A stretch of DNA of 64,000 nt, taken from assembly GCA_017614155.1 (NCBI GenBank), contig JAGACK010000036.1, forward strand, positions 1-64,000. Reading direction: 5' to 3'. This DNA comes from Lachnospiraceae bacterium. GTDB lineage: Bacteria > Bacillota > Clostridia > Lachnospirales > Lachnospiraceae. A program made the translations under genes and the position numbers. This document shows positions 34,809 through 42,033 of this stretch, one piece after another. Positions within the stretch are counted from its first letter, which is position 1; every line of letters starts with the position of its first letter. A model generated the notes under the pieces. It was not told where the DNA came from and made no database searches. It saw only the letters and a list, made by a program, of their open reading frames with translations.

Positions 34809-36321
34809 TAATAAAAAAGAAGGCAGCCCGTTTTCGGGCTTTCTGACATATTTTTACGGCAATTTCGTAGTCCTCCTCCTTGGATTTGTCCAGACACCCA
34901 TAGTCACGCGGCTCATGTCTACCGATGAGTACGGAAGGACAGGGATGTACGAGACGGCCGTGATGATAATCTATATCTTTGCCGTCATGGGCCTTGATCA
35001 GGCTTATATCAGGTATTATTATGCGGAGGGCGTAGACAGGAAACAGCTCCTTTTCAGATGTCTGATGCCGTCTGTTCTGATAGTATCGGTCATCTCACTG
35101 ATCTATTGTTTCAATGCGGATATCGCAAATGAGTTTCTTTTTGGAAAAAGCGGAAAAGACATAACCGCCCTTGTGGTGGTCTATGCTCTCATTTCGGTCT
35201 TTGAACGATTCTTCTTTCTCGATATCAGGATGCAGCAGAACGGAAAGCTGTATTCGAATATCAATATCGCGCAGAAGGTTCTGGCGCTTCTGACCATCGT
35301 TGTCGCATGGTATTTTCTCGGAAATGATTTCAGGGTGGCGCTCTATGCGCTCGCGGTGCCGTGGGGCATCACGACAGCGTTCATCATGATCAGATACTAT
35401 GTATTAGGCAAGGGAGACAGGGGAGACAGGGGTACGGTCCTTTTGTCTCCTTCAGAATTATCGAAAACAGCCGATAAATCTGACCGGAAGGAGACAAAAG
35501 GACCGTACCCCTGTCTCCCTTATAAGGAGCTCCTCCGCTACGGTGTTCCGTTTATCATGGTGCTGCTCATGGAGTGGCTCCTGTCATCCTGCGACAGACT
35601 GGCGCTCCGCACCTTTTCCGATTTTGACGAACTGGGTATATATACCAGCGCCATGAAGATAATCGTGCTGCTGCTCACCTTCAAGAATACCTTCATAGCA
35701 TACTGGTCTCCCGTTGCGATGCAGCGTTTTGAAAAATACGATATGGAGGACAACAGGGGATTTTTCAGATCGGCGTATGATCTGACTCAGTTTCTGTGCG
35801 TGATCGCTGCAACGGGTCTGATACTTTTCAGGCGGGTTATAGTCCTGCTTCTGGGTCCTGACTACAGGGGAGCGGAGAGGATGATACCCTTCCTTACTCT
35901 CATGCCTGTCTTTGCTATGCTTTTTGAGATCAGGGTGCAGAGCATCAAGTATTCCAAAAAAAATCTGTATCTTAATATCGCATCACTTCTTGCTATCATT
36001 ATCAATATCGCAGGCAATACGATCCTGGTCCCATTATGGGGAGGCGTGGGCGCCTCGGTAACTACGGGTATATCATACCTTGTTTATTTTGCGGGCGGGT
36101 CGTTTTTGGGTGAAAGATGTATTAAAATAGGTTATGGCATAAAAAAGACGGCAGTCTATACGATAATGCTTTTATTATACTGTACCGTCACAACAATGGA
36201 TGTGAGCATATGGGGTGAAGCGGCAGCGGGATTACTGATACTCGGAGCGGCTGCTTTTATCGACAGAAAGGAGCTGGGAGTCTGCATAGGATATGTCAAA
36301 GGTTTCTTCAAACATAAATAA
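34783..36321 (+). CDS. Wzx-type flippase 2, carrying a palindromic insert
   Basis: 512 residues from ATG 34783 (GAGG at 34770-34773, 9-base spacing), overlapping the dehydrogenase gene by 26 bases. It is an MVF/MATE-fold flippase of 12-14 helices beginning FLTYFYGNFVVLLLGF with RLMSTDEYG. Between the two six-helix halves, about residues 210-247, the frame runs through an inverted-repeat element (35410-35521), giving GDRGTVLLSP on the left arm and ETKGPYPCLP on the right. The insertion is in the central cytoplasmic loop, where length variation is best tolerated, and the helices on both sides look complete. I infer it remains functional. Confidence 0.87.
   Translation: MATSTGGSDNKKEGSPFSGFLTYFYGNFVVLLLGFVQTPIVTRLMSTDEYGRTGMYETAVMIIYIFAVMGLDQAYIRYYYAEGVDRKQLLFRCLMPSVLIVSVISLIYCFNADIANEFLFGKSGKDITALVVVYALISVFERFFFLDIRMQQNGKLYSNINIAQKVLALLTIVVAWYFLGNDFRVALYALAVPWGITTAFIMIRYYVLGKGDRGDRGTVLLSPSELSKTADKSDRKETKGPYPCLPYKELLRYGVPFIMVLLMEWLLSSCDRLALRTFSDFDELGIYTSAMKIIVLLLTFKNTFIAYWSPVAMQRFEKYDMEDNRGFFRSAYDLTQFLCVIAATGLILFRRVIVLLLGPDYRGAERMIPFLTLMPVFAMLFEIRVQSIKYSKKNLYLNIASLLAIIINIAGNTILVPLWGGVGASVTTGISYLVYFAGGSFLGERCIKIGYGIKKTAVYTIMLLLYCTVTTMDVSIWGEAAAGLLILGAAAFIDRKELGVCIGYVKGFFKHK
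35410..35521. repeat. Intragenic palindromic element, family 1 (in flippase 2)
   Basis: Arm cores 35422-35450 and 35490-35518, separated by 39 bases, with a tandem extra GGAGACAG on the left. At the position where other copies have GGGGACGG, this copy has GGGTACGG in the left arm and the matching CCGTACC in the right, so pairing is kept by a double change. The 39-base centre resembles the centre of the copy at 14952-15067 when one is inverted. Confidence 0.9.
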
Positions 36322-37000
36322 GATAATAGTGATCGTTATCCTGGCAGGCGCGTTTCTGTTAAATGCAAAAAGCCTGTGTGGAGAATTTCAGGACAGGATA
36401 ACTCTCTACAGATCAGGATTTTCGGATCAGACCATGTACATGCCGGACTTTGAAAAGGACGGCAGATATCCTGATGCTCTGCTGAGGGCGCTTGTCAGGG
36501 ACAAGACGGTATCGGTCTGGGCGGATTTTTCACCTTACACAAACTATCCTTCGCACGGACATGATCATTCGGATGATCCGGCAATAGATACCTTTTTTTC
36601 AAATGCCTATTATTATGATAATAACTACGGAAACTTTTTCAGGAAGTATTCGAAGGAAGGTATCACGGACAATAATCTGCCTTCTCCGGAAGAGGTGAGA
36701 AAGGCCAGGATCGGAAAGCTGATGAAAGACAGTTTTGTATTCTGCGGCAATACACCTGACATGGAAAGATATACTTTTCTTGTGAACGAGGACAGGGAAT
36801 ATGTGAATACATATTTTCATTATTCATATTTTTATTATTCCTGTGTTGAGGAAGAGGTCCTTGACAGATATTTCAGGCTCTTCATTGCAGATGAAGATAT
36901 CGAAAATGCGGATGAGCTTGTAGCCATCTGGGATGACAGAGAGAATCTTTATGTGATGAGCAGAGAGTTTTACGATAACAATATTAGACAATATTTCTAG
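36293..37000 (+). CDS. Unrecognised membrane-anchored extracytoplasmic protein
   Basis: 235 residues. One N-terminal hydrophobic segment (IIVIVILAGAFLLNA, about residues 10-25) acts as an anchor or uncleaved signal. The rest is hydrophilic, rich in Asp, Tyr and Phe, with clusters such as HGHDHSDDP and NAYYYDNNYGNFF. I do not recognise a family. It resembles in style the external domains found at the C-termini of GT-C membrane glycosyltransferases. It overlaps flippase 2 by 29 bases and precedes a GT-C-like membrane protein by 18 bases, so it may be a separate external domain or partner of that enzyme (inference). Confidence 0.6.
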   Translation: MSKVSSNINKIIVIVILAGAFLLNAKSLCGEFQDRITLYRSGFSDQTMYMPDFEKDGRYPDALLRALVRDKTVSVWADFSPYTNYPSHGHDHSDDPAIDTFFSNAYYYDNNYGNFFRKYSKEGITDNNLPSPEEVRKARIGKLMKDSFVFCGNTPDMERYTFLVNEDREYVNTYFHYSYFYYSCVEEEVLDRYFRLFIADEDIENADELVAIWDDRENLYVMSREFYDNNIRQYF

Positions 37001-37018
37001 GATGTCTGAAGGCGAGAC

Positions 37019-38533
37019 ATGGATATAGAAAAACTTCTTACTACAGTTTCATCAGGATATTTTGCAGCGCAGGTGATCACCATAGTCGGTCTGTGCATCA
37101 TCGGTTATGTGATCATCTGGACTTTTTGCGCAAAAACAGACAGGATCGTGAAGGCTCTGCTTTCATTTCCTGCAGGCCTTTCATGGTACTGCGCTGTGAT
37201 CTATGCAATGCTTGTTCTGGGGATCAAAGTATCGATGCAGGGATATATCATCATGACACTGGCCTCTTTCTTGATCTTCCTTTTGCTGTCGGGTTTATAC
37301 AGAAAGAAAAGATATGGAAGCTTCATGCCGGATCTTAAAAGATTTTCTCCGGAAGTTTTTCTCATCCTTGTTGCTGCCGGAGCGATCCTTGCATGCATTG
37401 CAACCTCGGGACTTCTTTCGGTGAGTCTTGATAATGATTCATTTTATTATTATTCTTCCTATCCGCAGCTCATCATAAGGGAAGGCGGACTGAAGTATGA
37501 ATTTGATGTTTTCCTGACTGATGTGGGACCGGTTGCAGCGGTAATAAACACTCTTCCGTTTTTATTCGGTTTTTCAAACACATTCGGTATCCAGCATTTT
37601 CTGAACTTTGTTTTTATTATCATATTTGCATATGCCGTATGCAGCGAGCTGACAGACAGGGGAGTTTCAAAGAAAACCGCAGTCACGGTGTCGTTTATTA
37701 GCTCTGCTTTTATGGCATCATGTCCTGCGTATCTGACCACGGCAAAATGGATCATGGCCGGAGACTGGTTCATGGTCTTCTTTTTCCTGCTGGCTTATTT
37801 CGGATACAGGGATGCAAAAAATGAAGGAGAAGACATGGCGCCTGTACTCATGCTGTTTTCTTTCATGGTGACCGGGACACGCCAGGAGGGACCGCTGATG
37901 CTGTGTTTTCTGGCTGTCTGTTTTTGTATGCTTCCTGCGAAGGGGAAGAGGATCGATGTCCTGTATCTTCTGCCGGCTGTGCTGTCGGCTGGCATGTATT
38001 ATTTCCGTATCTTTGTCGTACTTGGGGTACAGCCTCTGTATGCTTTTCTAACCAGGACCAAGGCTGTGCTCATCCTGTGCATGCTTCTTGCCTGTAGCTG
38101 CATCGTCCTCATAATAAAAACGAAGCCCTTTGAAATATTTCAAAAACGGCTTCATCTGCTGATACCCGCAGCGGTACTGCTTCTGAATGCGGCAATGCTT
38201 ATTGTCAATCACGAAAGATATCTGACAAACTTCTATATGTTTTTTATGAATGTAAGACTCAGGAACGGCTGGGGATATTTTGGATATGTGTTCTTTGTTT
38301 TTATTATACTGGCAGTTGTATATGCAGTGATCAGCAAGGACATTGAGATATCATTTTTTGATGTTCTGATGATCGGATATATCCTGGCAGTAGTCTGTGT
38401 GTCATGGGGACGAGGGGATCATCTGAGGATCGGAACGGGAGATTCCGGAAACAGAGTGATGCTGACCGCCGTGCCCATCATCATCTTTTCAATGACGATC
38501 CGCATCTCAAATCTCATCGCTGCACGTAAATAG
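37019..38533 (+). CDS. Multi-pass membrane protein, GT-C-like glycosyltransferase candidate
   Basis: 504 residues with about 12 hydrophobic helices. After the first helices there is an external loop with acidic residues (SLDNDSFYYYSSYPQLI), the position where GT-C enzymes hold their catalytic carboxylates. Further on come TTAKWIMAGDWFM and MVTGTRQEGPLML. These suggest a polyprenyl-phosphate-sugar-dependent transferase acting outside the membrane, but no family motif is certain. It is the last plus-strand gene before an inverted gene, and its 3' end overlaps that gene's 3' end by 20 bases. A Wzy-like role cannot be excluded. Confidence 0.6.
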   Translation: MDIEKLLTTVSSGYFAAQVITIVGLCIIGYVIIWTFCAKTDRIVKALLSFPAGLSWYCAVIYAMLVLGIKVSMQGYIIMTLASFLIFLLLSGLYRKKRYGSFMPDLKRFSPEVFLILVAAGAILACIATSGLLSVSLDNDSFYYYSSYPQLIIREGGLKYEFDVFLTDVGPVAAVINTLPFLFGFSNTFGIQHFLNFVFIIIFAYAVCSELTDRGVSKKTAVTVSFISSAFMASCPAYLTTAKWIMAGDWFMVFFFLLAYFGYRDAKNEGEDMAPVLMLFSFMVTGTRQEGPLMLCFLAVCFCMLPAKGKRIDVLYLLPAVLSAGMYYFRIFVVLGVQPLYAFLTRTKAVLILCMLLACSCIVLIIKTKPFEIFQKRLHLLIPAAVLLLNAAMLIVNHERYLTNFYMFFMNVRLRNGWGYFGYVFFVFIILAVVYAVISKDIEISFFDVLMIGYILAVVCVSWGRGDHLRIGTGDSGNRVMLTAVPIIIFSMTIRISNLIAARK

Positions 38534-40175
38534 TGCAGCTGTCACTTTCGATCATCTCATAGGATCCGTTATCGAGCATTTCGGCGACGGGGCCTTCAAA
38601 CTCATTTTCATTTGGTGACGGATCGGCTTCGATGTCACCGCAGGAATCATAGGAACCGACATAGGTGTTCAGAACAAAGACGAGATCGGGTGTTTTTTCC
38701 GGATACAATCCATAGTACTCTGCAAGTCTTTCGCTGCTTATCATATTTCTCCAGGTAGAGGGGGCGGCAGCCTTTGCGTCACAGGCCAGATATCCCCAGG
38801 GCAGGAGCTTTGAAAAGAGCACATAGCTGCTCTTATTTTTGTATCTGTTTATGTCTGAAAGGACGGACATGTAGGTGTCATGGTGTTCCTTTGTAGTCAT
38901 GAGTCCAGCTGCAGGTCCCGCCGAGATCTTCGTATCCAGCCTGTTTAAGGGAGCATCCCTGTACACATTTATGAACCTGAGGACGGATGTCTGAAGCAGG
39001 AATAAACAGAGTACGGCAATGACGGTGTACTGAAGGATCTTATTATGCTCCTTCATAAATCCGAAGATGAAGAGGATGCCCGCCACGCAGGCTATGCCGT
39101 GACCGATCGACAGTACATACAGTTCTCCGTTTGAAGAATAGCTGTAAGTCATTGATACTATAAGACCTCCGAGGAAAAGCGTAACAAAAACACGGATATC
39201 TTTTTTTTCGCACATGAAAAAGAGCGGCGCGGCAAAGAGAGCCAGAGCCGTATTCATATAGCCTGTATGCCCGAGGGAAAGTACTGCATAATAAATGAAG
39301 AACATGCAGTCCGCAGCGAATATAAACGGTATGAGGTTTTTGAATCTGTTTGCTGCAAGCCCAAGAGCTGCCAGTGCAAAGGAAGCGTACCAGAACCTGC
39401 CGTATACATCGGTTATCGAGGTGAAGAATTTTTTGAAAGGCGCAACAACGCTTGTCTGATGTTCGTCATCTGAGAGGACATAGGGAAGATATTTTATGAG
39501 ATTTCCGATACTGTTTCCCGTTGCATAGATGTAGATCACAAATAATAAAAGCGCGGCAGCCATCCCGACAGCTGAAAAGAAAACGACAGACCGCAGTTCT
39601 TTGTATCTGATCGAAAAAGCAAGACCTGTAAGCCACAAAAGGATGACACCGATCACGAGTGAAGGAAGCGCCAATACTGACAGCGCCAGCATAAAGCCTC
39701 CGGTGATCAGAGAGCCTTTATTATTTACAGTTAAAAGCAGCATCGCAAAGACAAAGAATTCAAATGACATCGTGTAATATGAAAGAGCCGCTATGTTCAG
39801 GTGAGCATAAAAAAGCATGAAGAGCGCAATGCAAAAGGCAGCAGCCGTACCCGTGCGGGTTTTTATTATGCGGAATGAAATGATGGAAATGATCAGCGTG
39901 ACGAATATGTACAGGATCCTGAAAAAGAGAATGATGCCGGTTGTCCCTCCCGTTATCGTCACAAAGAGTGCATAGAATGGGAGCAGGATGATGGAGGACA
40001 GCTGGGTCGGGAACCATTCGTGGACAAAGATCAGATCGCCTTCAAACAGTCTTTTTGTGGTCGAAAGATAAAAGGGTTCGTCTGAGGAGCAGAACCCGAA
40101 AAAAGCCCTTATCACAAGGGCTGCTGCGCACAGAACGAGTATGATCATTGGTATGCTTTTCCGCAGTTTTTCCAT
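38514..40175 (-). CDS. GT-C-like membrane glycosyltransferase on the opposite strand
   Basis: 553 residues with about 11 helices and a hydrophilic C-terminal domain (about 420-553). The first external loop has FGFCSSDEPFYLSTTKRLFEGD followed by EWFPTQLSSI (given in part); the Asp-Glu pair there matches ArnT/PMT-type GT-C enzymes. These use polyprenyl-linked sugars on the outer face. It is the only minus-strand gene between 1 and 57920 and converges on the previous gene with a 20-base overlap. ATG 40175 has no Shine-Dalgarno. A GATAAT (complement at 40184-40189) lies only 8 bases before the ATG, which would allow a nearly leaderless transcript, but the -35 spacing is poor. Confidence 0.7.
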   Translation of the reverse strand: MEKLRKSIPMIILVLCAAALVIRAFFGFCSSDEPFYLSTTKRLFEGDLIFVHEWFPTQLSSIILLPFYALFVTITGGTTGIILFFRILYIFVTLIISIISFRIIKTRTGTAAAFCIALFMLFYAHLNIAALSYYTMSFEFFVFAMLLLTVNNKGSLITGGFMLALSVLALPSLVIGVILLWLTGLAFSIRYKELRSVVFFSAVGMAAALLLFVIYIYATGNSIGNLIKYLPYVLSDDEHQTSVVAPFKKFFTSITDVYGRFWYASFALAALGLAANRFKNLIPFIFAADCMFFIYYAVLSLGHTGYMNTALALFAAPLFFMCEKKDIRVFVTLFLGGLIVSMTYSYSSNGELYVLSIGHGIACVAGILFIFGFMKEHNKILQYTVIAVLCLFLLQTSVLRFINVYRDAPLNRLDTKISAGPAAGLMTTKEHHDTYMSVLSDINRYKNKSSYVLFSKLLPWGYLACDAKAAAPSTWRNMISSERLAEYYGLYPEKTPDLVFVLNTYVGSYDSCGDIEADPSPNENEFEGPVAEMLDNGSYEMIESDSCTIYVQR

Positions 40176-40251
40176 AGATACAGATTATCAAATGAAATGT
40201 GGCAAAGCAACGGGGGATTTTGTTTTTCGATGGGATTTGTTCTCATTTTTA

Positions 40252-40260
40252 TGATATAAT
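40252..40260 (+). promoter_or_regulatory. Extended -10 promoter before the hicA remnant, hicB and ugd
   Basis: TGATATAAT (40252-40260) is a full extended -10 element (TGn plus TATAAT). No good -35 is seen, which extended -10 promoters tolerate. It would start transcription near 40267 and restart the plus-strand operon after the inverted gene. Confidence 0.5.
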
Positions 40261-40310
40261 GATCTTGAAATAAACATAGAGTAGAATGGAAGAGTTACAG
40301 GATCAGTTCT

Positions 40311-40472
40311 ATGGGAAAGTATAATAGAATCCTGATCGAAGTACTATCCGGTCAGAAAGACAATAATATAAATATCCAGCCGAAAGGAAGTAAGGCGAAG
40401 GCATATCAGGTTAAGCAGATAAGACAGTTTTTGACATACAATAAGATAGGATTGGGGGATGAAGATGTATAA
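40311..40472 (+). pseudogene. hicA: HicA toxin remnant lacking its catalytic core
   Basis: A 53-codon frame starting at ATG 40311, 8 bases after AGGA (40299-40302). The first ~20 residues (MGKYNRILIEVLSGQKDNNI) match the N-terminal helix of the HicA variants common in Clostridia and cyanobacteria. The last ~33 (NIQPKGSKAKAYQVKQIRQ and onward) match their C-terminal part. The middle of about 30 residues, including the conserved GSHH catalytic histidine segment, is absent, and the two ends are joined in frame. The frame overlaps hicB, the usual toxin-antitoxin arrangement. The comparison is from memory of the family. The product should be inactive as an mRNA interferase. Confidence 0.65.
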
Positions 40473-40674
40473 ATATGAGAGAATAGTATATTGGTCAAAA
40501 GATGATGAGGCGTATATAGTTGAGGTTCCGGAGCTGCCCGGCTGTATGGCGGACGGTGAAACGATAGATGAAGCCATGAAGAATACAGATGTGATCATTT
40601 CTGAATGGATAGAGGTTGCGCGTGAAAGGGGACAGGTTATCCCTGAACCCAAGGGCCGGTTGTTATATGCATGA
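40459..40674 (+). CDS. hicB: HicB-family antitoxin
   Basis: 71 residues (69 if ATG 40465 is used). IVYWSKDDEAYIVEVPELPGCMADGET is the HicB partial RNase H-like fold signature (given in part), ending GQVIPEPKGRLLYA as in short HicB proteins that lack a separate DNA-binding domain. The MK start at 40459 aligns with family N-termini; GGGGG just upstream would serve ATG 40465 better. It overlaps the damaged hicA. With the toxin's catalytic region gone it may be a relic or a protector against related toxins elsewhere in the genome (inference). Confidence 0.85.
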   Translation: MKMYKYERIVYWSKDDEAYIVEVPELPGCMADGETIDEAMKNTDVIISEWIEVARERGQVIPEPKGRLLYA

Positions 40675-40722
40675 TTTTCTGAAGAGGGATAAAAAGAAAT
40701 AATAAGAGAGGATCATCAGGTT

Positions 40723-42033
40723 ATGAAGGTTGCGGTAGCGGGAACCGGATATGTCGGATTGGTAACGGGAGTCTGTCTTGCTGAGAACGGACATGAGGTT
40801 ACCTGCGTTGATGTGGATGAAAACAAGATAAAGATGATGCAGGAAGGAAAGGCGCCGATCTATGAGCCCGGCCTGCAGGAGTTGATGACAAAGAACTCCG
40901 AAAGACTGAAGTTTACGACCGATCATGTATCGGCATACAGGGATGCCGAAGTCATATTCATAGGTGTCGGAACTCCTGAGAAAAAGGATGGTTCCGCAAA
41001 CTTAAGCTATGTTTTTGCAGTGGCTGACCAGATAGCTGACAGTGTTCAGAATGAATGCGTGGTCGTAGTGAAATCCACGGTTCCCATAGGGACAAATGAC
41101 AGGGTTGAGGCGGCTGTTAATGAAAGATGCGCGGGACGGGTAAAGATCCATGTGGCGTCAAATCCGGAGTTTCTGGCACAGGGAACGGCGGTCAGGGATA
41201 CTCTGCATTCTTCAAGGATAGTGATCGGGGTGGAAGATGATTTCGCAAAGGACAGGCTGCTGCAGCTGTACAGCTGGTCGGATGCTCCGATGGTTGTGAC
41301 GAACAGGCGCTCCGCAGAGATGATCAAATATGCCTCCAATGACTTTCTGGCGCTGAAGATTTCCTATATCAACGAGATAGCGAATCTGTGCGAGGCGATC
41401 GGGGCGGATATAAAGGATGTGGCAAAGGGGATGAGCTATGACAGCCGTATAGGCGATAAATTCCTCAATGCCGGCATAGGCTATGGCGGATCGTGTTTCC
41501 CGAAGGATACAAAGGCGCTCAGCTGGCTTGCGACCTTTAATGATCATGAGATCAAAACCGTCAAGGCGGCGATAGAAGTAAATGAGAATCAGAAGCTTCT
41601 TCCGATCAAGAAGGCAAGAAGATACTTTAACGATCTGAGAGGCATCAATGTTGCGGTGCTTGGTCTGACTTTCAAGCCGGGGACGGATGATCTGCGCGAA
41701 GCGCCCTCGCTTGTCACCGTGCCTGTGCTGATCGATGACGGCGCAAAGATAAGGGCATGGGATCCGGTGGGAGTATCAAATTTCAAAAAGCAGGTTCCGG
41801 AGGGAGTGACCTACTGTGACAGCATAGAGGAGACTCTCAAAGGCGCGGACATATGTTTCATTTTTACCGAATGGAAGGATGTTCTCGAGCTTGATCCGGG
41901 TATGTTTGTAAAGCTTATGAATAATCCCATCGTTGTCGATGGAAGGAACTGTTTTGATGTAGAGAAGATCGCTTCCGTGAAGGGCCTGGTTTATGACAGC
42001 ATCGGAAGAGCGGTCATTGATACGAGATCATGA
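40723..42033 (+). CDS. ugd: UDP-glucose 6-dehydrogenase
   Basis: 436 residues. KVAVAGTGYVGLVTGVCLAE binds NAD, VGTPEKKDGSANL and VVVVKSTVPIGTND follow, SNPEFLAQGTAVRD marks the substrate loop, and the catalytic Cys is in GYGGSCFPKDTKAL. GLTFKPGTDDLREAPS lies in the C-terminal domain. It oxidises UDP-glucose to UDP-glucuronate with two NAD. The length is normal. AGAGAGGA about 10 bases upstream supports ATG 40723. It overlaps the next gene by ATGA. The product may be incorporated directly or be a precursor of other acid sugars. Confidence 0.95.
   Translation: MKVAVAGTGYVGLVTGVCLAENGHEVTCVDVDENKIKMMQEGKAPIYEPGLQELMTKNSERLKFTTDHVSAYRDAEVIFIGVGTPEKKDGSANLSYVFAVADQIADSVQNECVVVVKSTVPIGTNDRVEAAVNERCAGRVKIHVASNPEFLAQGTAVRDTLHSSRIVIGVEDDFAKDRLLQLYSWSDAPMVVTNRRSAEMIKYASNDFLALKISYINEIANLCEAIGADIKDVAKGMSYDSRIGDKFLNAGIGYGGSCFPKDTKALSWLATFNDHEIKTVKAAIEVNENQKLLPIKKARRYFNDLRGINVAVLGLTFKPGTDDLREAPSLVTVPVLIDDGAKIRAWDPVGVSNFKKQVPEGVTYCDSIEETLKGADICFIFTEWKDVLELDPGMFVKLMNNPIVVDGRNCFDVEKIASVKGLVYDSIGRAVIDTRS

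Noticed and set aside
40286-40324. 12-codon frame before the hicA remnant
   Set aside because: It has no clear ribosome site and no known counterpart; it may be chance.
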